In this document: positions 53,668-62,051 of the stretch, one piece after another
Position numbering within the stretch: the first letter of the stretch is position 1
How the letters are laid out: each line of letters opens with the position of its first letter
Source of the DNA: Gammaproteobacteria bacterium
GTDB taxonomy: Bacteria > Pseudomonadota > Gammaproteobacteria > Competibacterales > Competibacteraceae
Assembly: GCA_024235095.1 (NCBI GenBank)
Contig: JACKNC010000001.1
Span: forward strand, 1,401,501-1,465,500
Reading direction: 5' to 3'
Length of the DNA stretch: 64,000 bases
Program-made: the position numbers and the translations under genes
Notes under the pieces: generated by a model
Told to the model about the DNA's origin: nothing
Databases searched by the model: none
The model's input: the letters and a program-made list of their open reading frames with translations, nothing else

Positions 53668-54149
53668 ATGAATCATCCCAGCCCCTGGGGCCTCCCGCGC
53701 AGCGCCATCACGCCCGCCAAACCCAGTGAATTTAGCGAAACCAAGATTGTAAGCGTTCACTTCCCCCCTTTGAAAAAGGAAGGCCGGGGGGGATTGCGCA
53801 TGGGCGACGGGGCCAAAATCCCCCCTAACCCCCCTTTGCCAAAGGGGGGGACTGAATGGTTACCCAAGATTTTCTCGACACAGGGCCGAATCGGTCGAGT
53901 GAGCTACATAGGTTATTTGGTGGGATTGGGATTATTGACTTACTTGATCACGGTATTGCTGGGCCTGGCAGCCGTGTTGCTTGAAGATTACCCCATCATA
54001 GGGTTGATCATGGGCGGTTTGGTTGTCTTTGCAACGCTGTTGAGCATTGCCGTAACCAGCCTGGTGCCATTGGCGCCATTCCCGCGTATATGGATTACAC
54101 GAAACGCGCCCAGGAGGCGACGTCCAGCAGCGTGCCTTTGCCACAATAG
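53668..54149 (+). pseudogene. DUF805 membrane protein copy 2, disrupted
   Basis: Clear relative of the gene at 49592: MNHPSPWGLPRSAITPAKPSEFSE, then GRIGRVSYIGYLVGLGLLTYLITVLLGLAAVLLEDYPIIGLIMGGL. It carries a 115-bp MITE (53749-53863) that adds 41 codons in frame, and, after LLSIAVTSLV, a deletion that removes the HDF-x-WWSI and following helices and shifts the frame. The old C-terminus and stop (TAG 54147-54149) are still visible in another frame. The shifted frame ends at TAA 54166-54168, overlapping the receptor start. Probably non-functional. Confidence 0.8.
53749..53863. mobile_element. 115-bp IS66-like MITE
   Basis: Ends GTAAGCGTTCACT and ACTGAATGGTTAC are imperfect inverted repeats (10 of 13 pair). 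Flanked by 8-bp direct repeats CCAAGATT (53741-53748 and 53864-53871); the empty site survives in copy 1 as TCAAGATC. GTAA-type ends plus 8-bp duplications are the mark of IS66. The interior has two C-run/G-run hairpins (CCCCCCTTTG...AAAGG type) and no gene. Confidence 0.8.
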
Positions 54150-54167
54150 TCATTCATCCATTCGATA

Positions 54168-56198
54168 ATGAAATCCAGGTTATCTCTTTTTTCAATCCGT
54201 CGGAACGCCCTGTTATTCGGTGTAGTCATCAGCATTATTAGCCCGCTGGACGATGCATCTGCGGGTTCCGCCGCTGATGAAGCAGAAGTCTTCCTGGAAC
54301 TGAGTCTTGAAGAACTCTCTCAAGTCATTGTGACTTCAGCCTCCCGTAAGGCGCAACCGCTTGCAGATACGCCAGCAGCGGTGTTTGTGATTAGCGCCGA
54401 TGACATTCGCCGCAGCGGGGCGACTAATCTCCCGGAAGCGCTACGTCTCGCGCCTGGCGTACAGGTCGCTGCCCTGGGCAACAACAAGTGGGCGATCTCC
54501 ATCCGAGGGTTTGCCGACCGCTTTTCCAATAAGCTCCTGGTGCTGATGGACGGACGCAGTCTTTATTCACCGCTATTTTCCGGAGTTTTCTGGGAGGCCC
54601 AGAATATTCCGCTGGAAATCATCGAGCGGATCGAGGTGATCCGTGGGCCGGCGCCATTGTGGGGTGCTAACGCCGTTAACGGCGTCATCAATATCATCAC
54701 CGAATCGGCTAAAGAAACGCGGGGAGGGCAAGTGGTTGTCGCTGGAGGTACGGAGTTACACGCGGATGGCTTCGTGCAGCAAGGCTGGAAGATCAACGAC
54801 GAAACGGCTGTGCGCGTCTATGCTAAAGCGCAGGACTATGGCCCTTCCCGATTGGCCACCGGCGGTGAAGGCGCAGACGACTGGCGAAATGAACGCATCG
54901 GCGTTCGTCTGGATCGTCACGCTGGAACCGATCGCCTGCTGGTCGAAGGCGAAATCTACAATAGCCAAACTGGCGATCGCGTCCTTCTGCCATCCGTCAC
55001 GGGCGCTAATCTGCTAACTGACTTCGATCAGACCCTTCGCGGCGGCTATCTGCTGTCGCGCTGGGAACGGCAAACGAGTCAGGATACCGGTTATAGCTTG
55101 CAAGCCTATCTTGAGCAGGAACATTTCGAGCATGTCTGGCTCAGCCAGGATACCCATACTTTTGATCTGGAGTTCCAGCAGCGTTTTGCCATCGGCCAGC
55201 AGCAGGATGTCATCTGGGGGCTGGGCTATCGGCGCATCGACAACAACATCGCCAACTCGGCCTATTCAACCGCTGATCCCGCCAAGCGCACCGACCAGTT
55301 GTTTAGCGTCTATCTCCAGGATGACATCACCCTGGTTCCCGATCGTTGGCGTCTGACGCTGGGCAGCCGCTTTGATCATAACGATTACACCGGTTTTGAG
55401 GCGCAACCGAATATACGGTTACTCTGGACGCCGGATTGGCGCAACAGCGTCTGGGCAGCCGTCTCTCGCGTCGTGCGCACGCCGTCACGTGCGGAATCTG
55501 ATCTGAGGGTCTGGCTGATCAACGCGCCTATCGGTGAACTTGTGCAACCACTGCCGTCCTTTCTCGATCCCGATTTGCCGGTAGCGATCATTTTCCAACA
55601 TAATCCCGATTTCGCTGCTGAAAATATGACCGGGCTTGACATCGGGTGGCGTCATCAGCACTCATCCACTCTGAGTTGGGATGTGGCCGGCTTTTACTAC
55701 GACTACGATGAATTACGCAATATTTTCTGGACGCCCGACTTGGGTAACCCATCGGCGCCTGCCGTAAAGCAATTTTTGACAAACGAAAGTGATGCCCGGC
55801 TTTACGGCCTGGAATTGACCGCAGACTGGCGTCCTCATACTGATTGGCGCTTGCAGGCCAGCTACAGTTGGATTAACTACTTGGGAGATGGGATTGGCGC
55901 TGCGGCTCCCCCGGCTCGCCAGTTTTCGCTGCTTTCATCGTGGGTGTTTCACCCTGCATGGCAATGGGATGCCTGGCTGCGCTATGTCAGCAAGATTGAA
56001 GGATCCGGCTTTGCCATTCCAGCCTATGCGAATCTGGATATGCGGCTGGCCTGGAAAATTCAGCGCGATCTGGAAATCTCTCTGGTCGGGCAAAATCTCC
56101 TCGACCAGACCCATCCAGAATTCGTTTCTCAATACATTCAATCAGCGTCCACGGAAATCGAACGAGGCGTTTACCTGAAACTGGACGTCAAATTTTAG
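54168..56198 (+). CDS. TonB-dependent receptor copy 2, intact
   Basis: A 676-residue outer-membrane receptor. Signal peptide to about residue 34, plug domain (VIVTSASRKAQPLADTPAAVFVISADDIRRSGATNL; VIRGPAPLWGANAVNGVINIITESAKETRGG), 22-strand barrel with LTLGSRFDHNDYTGFEAQPNIRLLWTP and the final strand IERGVYLKLDVKF. Nearly identical to copy 1 over the plug, then differing in likely extracellular loops (HFEHVWLSQDTHTF; NNIANSAYST). The ligand is unknown. No TonB box can be assigned. Followed 11 bp later by yfiR and a hybrid kinase, which suggests a signalling or regulated-uptake role rather than a plain siderophore receptor. No strong ribosome site at ATG 54168. Confidence 0.92.
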   Translation: MKSRLSLFSIRRNALLFGVVISIISPLDDASAGSAADEAEVFLELSLEELSQVIVTSASRKAQPLADTPAAVFVISADDIRRSGATNLPEALRLAPGVQVAALGNNKWAISIRGFADRFSNKLLVLMDGRSLYSPLFSGVFWEAQNIPLEIIERIEVIRGPAPLWGANAVNGVINIITESAKETRGGQVVVAGGTELHADGFVQQGWKINDETAVRVYAKAQDYGPSRLATGGEGADDWRNERIGVRLDRHAGTDRLLVEGEIYNSQTGDRVLLPSVTGANLLTDFDQTLRGGYLLSRWERQTSQDTGYSLQAYLEQEHFEHVWLSQDTHTFDLEFQQRFAIGQQQDVIWGLGYRRIDNNIANSAYSTADPAKRTDQLFSVYLQDDITLVPDRWRLTLGSRFDHNDYTGFEAQPNIRLLWTPDWRNSVWAAVSRVVRTPSRAESDLRVWLINAPIGELVQPLPSFLDPDLPVAIIFQHNPDFAAENMTGLDIGWRHQHSSTLSWDVAGFYYDYDELRNIFWTPDLGNPSAPAVKQFLTNESDARLYGLELTADWRPHTDWRLQASYSWINYLGDGIGAAAPPARQFSLLSSWVFHPAWQWDAWLRYVSKIEGSGFAIPAYANLDMRLAWKIQRDLEISLVGQNLLDQTHPEFVSQYIQSASTEIERGVYLKLDVKF

Positions 56199-56209
56199 GC
56201 GCTCCGCCC

Positions 56210-56755
56210 ATGAAGGCTCTTCATCATGCAATGAGAAAAGCCCTGCTGGTTAGTTTAATCACCTTGCTGTTTCAGATAGTGAGCATTCGAGCCGATTCAT
56301 CGGCAGAATATGGAGTTAAAGCCGGTTTTGTTTACAATTTCGCCAAGTTCGTTGAGTGGCCGGACAGCGTTTTCGCCTTTGCCGCCGCGCCACTGCGGCT
56401 CTGTGTTCTAGGTAAATCTCCACTGGACGGCAAACTGCAATTGCTCGCCCAGCGTCAAGCCCAGGGGCGTCCCATTGAAATTACAGACAATCCTTTAATC
56501 CAGGATTGGCCAAGTTGCCAGATGCTGTATCTCGGCGCTGACCAGGCGTCGCAACTGAAAGCATTGCGAGCTACACTGGCGCAAGTTCCAGTCCTCACTA
56601 TCAGCGATATACCCAATTTTGCGGAAAAGGGCGGCATGATCGAATTGTACCTTGAGGAGGGTCGAGTGCGGTTCGCCATTAACCTCATGATTGCACAACA
56701 GACGGGCCTGAAATTGAGCGCCCAAATGTTGCGCATGGCAAAAATTGTGGAGTAG
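56210..56755 (+). CDS. YfiR family periplasmic protein
   Basis: A 181-residue exported protein. Signal peptide (KALLVSLITLLFQIVSIRADS), then the YfiR domain: EYGVKAGFVYNFAKFVEWPDSVF, LRLCVLGKSPL, PSCQMLYLGADQAS, PVLTISDIPNFAEKGGMIELYLEEGRVRFAINLMIAQQTGLKLSAQMLRMAKIV. In Pseudomonas YfiR holds a membrane diguanylate cyclase in check; in many bacteria YfiR genes lie between a TonB receptor and a kinase or cyclase, as here. ATG 56210 or 56231. Ends 7 bp before the kinase start. Confidence 0.9.
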   Translation: MKALHHAMRKALLVSLITLLFQIVSIRADSSAEYGVKAGFVYNFAKFVEWPDSVFAFAAAPLRLCVLGKSPLDGKLQLLAQRQAQGRPIEITDNPLIQDWPSCQMLYLGADQASQLKALRATLAQVPVLTISDIPNFAEKGGMIELYLEEGRVRFAINLMIAQQTGLKLSAQMLRMAKIVE

Positions 56756-56762
56756 CCGAAAG

Positions 56763-59138
56763 ATGATAGTGAACCTGCACGATTGGCCGCTGCACCGGAA
56801 ATTCATTCTGATTCTGATGCTGACCGCTGGGATCGCCCTCATCGTAGCCTGGAGCATTTTCGCCGTCGGCGCCGCTTTCAAGCTTCAGAGAGATATGTTG
56901 ACGCAACTGGCGACCCTGGCGCGGATGACCGCCATCAACAGTCAGGCCGCCGTAGCTTTCAACGATGAGCATGGCGCAAAAGTCAATCTGGAAGCCCTGC
57001 GGGTCGCGCCCAATGTCGTATTCGCCTGTATCATCCATGCTGATGGCGCACCCTTCGCCCATTACGCGACCACCTCGTCAGTTGGCGCTCATGAATCCTG
57101 CGACTGGGCGCTGCACGAGTATACCGGCTGGTTCAACGAGGTCCGCTTCCTCCATCTAGAGGAATCCATCATCGTCGATGGCGAGCAACTCGGCAAACTG
57201 TATTTGCTGGCGGATATCAGCGATTCCTGGCGAATTCTCGGCCTGTATCTGCTAGGCACCGGAGGATTGATCTTGGTTGCTCTGATTACGGCAGCCTGGG
57301 TTGGTTTGCGCTTTCGCCGTTATCTGACTGGTCCCATTTTGGCGCTGGGGCAAACCGCTGCGCAAATTACCGAAAATAAGGATTACTCGCTGCGTGCGCG
57401 AAAATTCAGTCACGATGAAGTCGGTCAACTCATCGACAACTTCAACGAGATGCTGACGCAGATTCAGGCCCGCGATCAACAACTGGCGCGCCACCGTGAA
57501 CATCTGGAAGACGAGGTGGAAATGCGCACGGCGGAACTCAGACAGGCGAAGGAAGCGGCGGAAGCGGCCAGCTTGGCCAAATCCCAGTTCCTGGCGACCA
57601 TGAGTCATGAGATCCGCACTCCGATGAATGGGGTGCTGGGTATGAACGAACTATTGCTGGATACGCCGCTTACCGCCACTCAGCGGCGCTATGTGGATAG
57701 GGTGCAACAATCCGGAGAAGCGTTGCTGGCGATTATCAATGACATCCTGGATTTCTCCAAGATTGAAGCAGGGCATCTGGAGTTGGAGCAGATCGACTTT
57801 GATCCTCGTCAAGTCATCGAAACGGTGGGAGAGATGCTGGCCGAACGAGCGCACATAAAGGGCCTGGAGTTCATTTGCCGGATCGCGCCTGAAGTGCCGG
57901 CTGCGGTGCAAGGCGATCCCACCCGGCTCCAGCAGGTGTTCATCAACCTGGTGGGCAACGCCATCAAGTTTACCGAGCAAGGCGAGGTGATAATGAACCT
58001 GGAGCGCGCGCCGGGCGGCATGGTCAACGAAATCGTGTTGCGCGGCACGGTGCGCGATACGGGAATTGGCATCAATCCAGTGGTGCAGTCCCGTTTGTTT
58101 AAGGTCTTTTCTCAGGCTGACAGTTCGCACACCCGCCGGTTTGGCGGAACGGGCCTAGGGTTAGCGATCGCCAAGCAGCTCGTGGAAATCATGGGCGGGA
58201 CTATTGGCGTCAACAGCGAAGTTGGGCGCGGCTCCACCTTCTGGTTTACTGTGAAGCTGGCGCCGTCGGACCAGACGCCTGCTCCATCAAAAAGGGTTTG
58301 CCTGCCAGCGGGTTTTCGGGTGCTGGCGGTGGATGATCATCCTGTTAACCGGGAAATTTTGCAGCAGCACCTGGCGAGCTGGAATCTGCACACCGATAGT
58401 GCGTGCGATGGAACGGAAGCGTTAGCCAAGTTGCGCGCTGCGCGGCAAGCCGGCGCTCCCTACGACCTGGCTCTGCTGGATATGAATATGCCCGATATGA
58501 CTGGACTCGATCTGGCGCAGGCCATCAAGGCCGACCCGGCCATTGCAGCGACGCGGTTGATTCTGCTGTCGTCCATGACGCTGAGTGGTGTTAGCGATCT
58601 GCGTCAGGCCGGCTTTATTTGCGCACTGAACAAGCCCATCTATCGCCGATTGTTGCATCAGAGCCTCACAGTCGCAACAGGCGCGGTGCCCGAACCCGTA
58701 TCGAAGCCGTTAGTGAACGCCACTACAGTTCGCTGCCCAGCGCATGTTCTGCTGGCCGAGGATAACCTGATCAATCAGGAGTTGGCGCTGATGATGCTGT
58801 ATAAGTTGGGTTGCCGGACCGAGGTCGCAGAGAACGGCCAGTTGGCGTTACTGGCTCTGGAGCGCGCGCATTATGATCTGGTGCTTATGGACTGCCAAAT
58901 GCCCGAGATGGATGGTTTTGAGGCGACTCGCCGATGGCGGGCGCGCGAACAAGCGATGAACTACAGCCGGCTGCCGATTATCGCTATCACTGCCAATGCT
59001 CTGGAAGGCGATCGGGAAGCCTGTCTGGCCTGCGGTATGGATGATTTTTTGGCCAAGCCGTTCAGGCAAAAGGCGTTAGAGCAGGTATTGCAACGCTGGG
59101 CGCCAGCAACTTTTGACGAAAAGCCTGGTAGCCCATAG
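56763..59138 (+). CDS. Hybrid sensor histidine kinase with two receiver domains
   Basis: About 791 residues. TM1 (FILILMLTAGIALIVAWSIFAVGA), a ~120-residue periplasmic sensor, TM2 (ILGLYLLGTGGLILVALITAAWVGL), HAMP-like linker (to ~240), coiled coil, HisKA with phospho-acceptor His282 in SHEIRTPMNGVLGMNELLL, ATPase with NLVGNAIKFTEQG, DTGIGI and FGGTGLGLAIAKQLVE, then REC1 (ALLDMNMPDMTG) and REC2 (LVLMDCQMPEMDGFEATRRWR, with LAKPFRQKAL). No Hpt domain, so a separate phosphotransfer protein is needed. Follows yfiR by 7 bp; likely the output of a receptor-YfiR sensory chain. Confidence 0.92.
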   Translation: MIVNLHDWPLHRKFILILMLTAGIALIVAWSIFAVGAAFKLQRDMLTQLATLARMTAINSQAAVAFNDEHGAKVNLEALRVAPNVVFACIIHADGAPFAHYATTSSVGAHESCDWALHEYTGWFNEVRFLHLEESIIVDGEQLGKLYLLADISDSWRILGLYLLGTGGLILVALITAAWVGLRFRRYLTGPILALGQTAAQITENKDYSLRARKFSHDEVGQLIDNFNEMLTQIQARDQQLARHREHLEDEVEMRTAELRQAKEAAEAASLAKSQFLATMSHEIRTPMNGVLGMNELLLDTPLTATQRRYVDRVQQSGEALLAIINDILDFSKIEAGHLELEQIDFDPRQVIETVGEMLAERAHIKGLEFICRIAPEVPAAVQGDPTRLQQVFINLVGNAIKFTEQGEVIMNLERAPGGMVNEIVLRGTVRDTGIGINPVVQSRLFKVFSQADSSHTRRFGGTGLGLAIAKQLVEIMGGTIGVNSEVGRGSTFWFTVKLAPSDQTPAPSKRVCLPAGFRVLAVDDHPVNREILQQHLASWNLHTDSACDGTEALAKLRAARQAGAPYDLALLDMNMPDMTGLDLAQAIKADPAIAATRLILLSSMTLSGVSDLRQAGFICALNKPIYRRLLHQSLTVATGAVPEPVSKPLVNATTVRCPAHVLLAEDNLINQELALMMLYKLGCRTEVAENGQLALLALERAHYDLVLMDCQMPEMDGFEATRRWRAREQAMNYSRLPIIAITANALEGDREACLACGMDDFLAKPFRQKALEQVLQRWAPATFDEKPGSP

Positions 59139-59168
59139 TAAAGGCATATCGGTTTTTTGGCCAGACAC

Positions 59169-59846
59169 TCATGACGCTATGTTCATCGGTAATGCCGTCA
59201 ATTGCAGTGCACCGGCAGCCCGCACTGGATTGGTCCCATACGGCGTTACTCCCAGCAACGGCGCTTCCAGGCGCGTACTGAGCGTTTCAACATTGGCCTC
59301 AAACCGCTCCATAGCTGGATCAATCCGGTTAGCGACCCAGCCTGCCAGGCGTAAATTCCGAGCCGCAATCGCCTCGGCGGTCAACAGCGCATGATTCAAA
59401 CAACCCAGGCGCATGCCAACCACCAGAATGATGGGCAAATCCAGCGCCACGGCCAGATCAGCCGTGTCTGAACATTCGTCAAGCGGAACCCGGAATCCGC
59501 CAACCCCTTCCACCCAGATCACTTCGGCTAACTCACACAATTGTGTGAAAGCCGCCGTGATCACCGCGATATCGACGGGCTTGCCCGCCTCGTGCGCTGC
59601 GATGTGCGGCGCAATTGGTGGTATATACAGATAGGGATTAACCAACGCCGGAGGGGGTTGAATGGAACTGGCCGCCAGCAATTGCGTTACATCGCCGTTG
59701 CGTCCGTCATCCTCGACCCCCGCCGCGATGGGCTTCATTCCCACTGTCGTGGAACCTTGTTGACGAGTTGCATGCAGCAGGGCGCAGGTCACCAGGGTTT
59801 TACCGACGCCGGTGTCCGTGCCCGTTACAAAAAATGCCTGTTTCAT
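59169..59846 (-). CDS. bioD: Dethiobiotin synthetase
   Basis: A 225-residue ATPase that closes the ureido ring of dethiobiotin from DAPA, CO2 and ATP. P-loop FVTGTDTGVGKT, MKPIAAG, VEGVGGFRVPL, ILVVGMRLGCLNHALLTAEAI. Last gene of the leftward biotin operon; separated from bioC by 139 bp of repeats. Convergent with the hybrid kinase, 30 bp apart. Confidence 0.96.
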   Translation of the reverse strand: MKQAFFVTGTDTGVGKTLVTCALLHATRQQGSTTVGMKPIAAGVEDDGRNGDVTQLLAASSIQPPPALVNPYLYIPPIAPHIAAHEAGKPVDIAVITAAFTQLCELAEVIWVEGVGGFRVPLDECSDTADLAVALDLPIILVVGMRLGCLNHALLTAEAIAARNLRLAGWVANRIDPAMERFEANVETLSTRLEAPLLGVTPYGTNPVRAAGALQLTALPMNIAS

Positions 59847-59849
59847 CTG

Positions 59850-60016
59850 TATCTCCCCTCTCCCCTAACCCCTCACTGCCATTATCAAAAGGTACGCAAT
59901 GCGTACCCTACATCGATCTGCATCTCCCCTCTCCTCCAACCCCTCACTGCCATTATCAAGGTACGCAATGCGTACCCTCCATCGATCATTCAATTGTAGG
60001 GTACGCATTGCGTACC
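59850..60016. repeat. Repeat cluster between bioD and bioC
   Basis: Two direct repeats of about 69 bp (59850-59918, 59919-59987), each with CTCCCCTCTC, AACCCCTCACTGCC, and the palindrome GGTACGCAATGCGTACC (59891-59907 and 59960-59976). A third palindrome, GGTACGCATTGCGTACC (60000-60016), lies inside the 3' end of bioC. Confidence 0.85.
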
Positions 60017-60840
60017 TTTTGCAGCCGATGCGCAATCAGCCAGACCACATCGTAAGTCAGCGGCAATCCCTCGGGTTCGCGTAACTGCTCGTAACGCGCG
60101 GTGACCGCCTGCCAGGCGGTCCGCCCGAACGGGGCGGGTCGGCGCTGTTCCACCTCGCGGGCGCCCACCGCCTTAACCCGGCGCAGCAGGGTGCGCAGGT
60201 CGGGATAATGCCGGCGCACCGCTTGCTGCCGCCAGATATTCACGGTCCAGCCATCCGCCTGGCAATGCGCTAACAAGCGTTCGGGCGTTGGAATCGTCAG
60301 CACATGGCTGTAATCATCGATGGCAGCAAAAGCATGGCGCAACTCGGGAAAATTATCGGTCCCCAGCGTTGCGACCGCCAGCATCCCGCCGGGTCGCAGC
60401 ACTCGTCCCGCTTCGGTTAAACACTGTTGCGGATCGTTCCACTGCCAAGCCAAGCTGGACCAGTAAAGATCAAACTGCTGGTCTGCAAAGGGCAATGTCT
60501 CAATGTCAGCGCAAACCTGCATCGTCCACGGACATTGCAAGCGTGAGGCAATCAGCATACCCGATGCGAAATCAACTAATGTTAGCTCAGCGCGAGGCCA
60601 ACGTTGTCGCAACCACCGCACACCATAACCCGTGCCACAGCCGGCCTCCAAAACGGTTCCCGGTTGAAAGTCGCTGCCGGTCTGCTCGAAACATCGAGCT
60701 AGCCGGTCACAGACCTCGCGCTGCACATCAGCGGCTTCATCATAGGTGGCCGCCGCCTGATCGAAAGCCTGGCGAATGCGCCGTTTGGCGGGTAATTCTG
60801 GAGAGAGGCTGCTATCGTTTCTCAGTTGGTTACGAGTCAT
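59986..60840 (-). CDS. bioC: Malonyl-ACP O-methyltransferase
   Basis: A 284-residue class I SAM methyltransferase that caps malonyl-ACP to start pimelate synthesis. RIRQAFDQAAATYDEAADVQREV is the BioC N-terminus; SAM motif TVLEAGCGTGYGV; LPFADQQFDLYWSSLAWQW; LRPGGMLAVATLG. The last residues (KVRNAYPTIE) are encoded by the palindromic repeat at 60000-60016, so the natural C-terminus has been replaced. ATG overlaps the bioF stop (ATGA). bioH or another esterase is not in view. Confidence 0.94.
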   Translation of the reverse strand: MTRNQLRNDSSLSPELPAKRRIRQAFDQAAATYDEAADVQREVCDRLARCFEQTGSDFQPGTVLEAGCGTGYGVRWLRQRWPRAELTLVDFASGMLIASRLQCPWTMQVCADIETLPFADQQFDLYWSSLAWQWNDPQQCLTEAGRVLRPGGMLAVATLGTDNFPELRHAFAAIDDYSHVLTIPTPERLLAHCQADGWTVNIWRQQAVRRHYPDLRTLLRRVKAVGAREVEQRRPAPFGRTAWQAVTARYEQLREPEGLPLTYDVVWLIAHRLQKVRNAYPTIE

Positions 60841-62051
60841 AGGTTCCCCCCTTTAGCAAAGGCGGGAGGGTTGGTAAGGGAGACCTGCGTATCCAGCTCA
60901 ACACAGCCCCTTAGCGCCGTGAGTAAGGCGTCCACGTGCTCGGTGGTATGGGCCGCTGACAGGGAAATTCGCAGCCGCGCCGTACCTGCCGGCACGGTGG
61001 GCGGACGAATCGCGGGAATCCACAGACCCTTGGCAAGTAATTGTTCCGCGAGCGCCAGGGTTGTCAGATTATCGCCGATCACCAAGGGTTGAATCGCTGT
61101 CAATGACGGTAATAACTGCCAAGGCAACCCGTCCAGTCCTGCGCGTAACCGCGTGATCAGGTCGTGCAGGTGCGCGCGACGGTCATCGCCGGCGGCGATC
61201 AACTCCAGACTGGCCAGCAATGCAGCAGCAATTATTGGACTGGAGGCAGTAGTAAAAATATAGGGGCGTCCCCGCTGCATCAGCCATTCAATAACGCGCC
61301 GGTCGCCGGCAATGAAAGCTCCAGAAACGCCGGCGGCTTTACCCAGCGTACCCATCAGAATCAGGCGAGGTGACGCGGGAAGTTGAAAATGAGCCAGACT
61401 GCCCCGCCCATTGGGACCAAGAACGCCGAATCCATGCGCGTCATCGACCACCAGCCAGGCATCGAACCGTTCAGCCAGTGCAAACAGTTCCGGCAGCGGC
61501 GCCAGATCGCCATCCATGCTGAACACCGCATCGGTCAGGATCAATTTGCGCCGCGCGCGACTGCGTTGCAGCCGGTCGGCCAACGCATCCAGATCGCCAT
61601 GCGGATAGCGGATATGTTCAGCGCGCGCCAACTGGGCGGCATCGATCAGCGAGGCGTGATTGAGCCGGTCGGCGAAAATGGCGTCATGGCGCTCCAGAAG
61701 CGCCGGCGCGATGGCTAGATTCGCCATGTAGCCGGTGGTGAAATACAGGGCCTGCTCCCGACCGACGAAGGCGGCCAGTCGTTCTTCCAGTTCGGCATGG
61801 GGACGCAGATGGCCACTGACGACATGCGACGCGCCGCTGCCAACGCCCCAGCGCGCCGCAGCTTCCTGCACCGCTGCGATCAGCGCAGGATGGCTGGCCA
61901 AGCCAAGGTAATCGTTGCTGCAAAAGGCGATGAAACGATGGCCACCGACCACGGCCTCAGGACCACAGGGCGCATCCAGCATCCGACGTCGGCGCAGTAA
62001 ACCCTCGGTCGCCAGTTGCGCAAGACCGGTTTCCAGTTCGTCCCAGATCAT
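60837..62051 (-). CDS. bioF: 8-amino-7-oxononanoate synthase
   Basis: A 404-residue PLP enzyme joining pimeloyl-ACP and alanine. FCSNDYLGLASHP, GSGASHVVSGHL, DDAHGFGVLG, and the PLP lysine in LMGTLGKAAGVSGAFI. The C-terminus LTNPPAFAKGGNL is encoded by a C-run/G-run repeat (CCCCCCTTTAGCAAAGG) of the same kind as that inside the MITE, beyond the usual end of the family. Overlaps bioA (ATGA) and bioC. Confidence 0.96.
   Translation of the reverse strand: MIWDELETGLAQLATEGLLRRRRMLDAPCGPEAVVGGHRFIAFCSNDYLGLASHPALIAAVQEAAARWGVGSGASHVVSGHLRPHAELEERLAAFVGREQALYFTTGYMANLAIAPALLERHDAIFADRLNHASLIDAAQLARAEHIRYPHGDLDALADRLQRSRARRKLILTDAVFSMDGDLAPLPELFALAERFDAWLVVDDAHGFGVLGPNGRGSLAHFQLPASPRLILMGTLGKAAGVSGAFIAGDRRVIEWLMQRGRPYIFTTASSPIIAAALLASLELIAAGDDRRAHLHDLITRLRAGLDGLPWQLLPSLTAIQPLVIGDNLTTLALAEQLLAKGLWIPAIRPPTVPAGTARLRISLSAAHTTEHVDALLTALRGCVELDTQVSLTNPPAFAKGGNL
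60842..60880. repeat. C-run/G-run repeat at the bioF 3' end
   Basis: TCCCCCCTTTAGCAAAGGCG then GGAGGGTTGGTAAGGG. Resembles the interior hairpins of the MITE at 53749 and supplies the last codons of bioF. Confidence 0.6.

Noticed and set aside
59891..60016. Three GGTACGCAATGCGTACC palindromes considered as operator sites for biotin control
   Set aside because: They lie between bioC and bioD and inside bioC, not before bioA, and sit in larger direct repeats, so a dispersed repeat is more likely.
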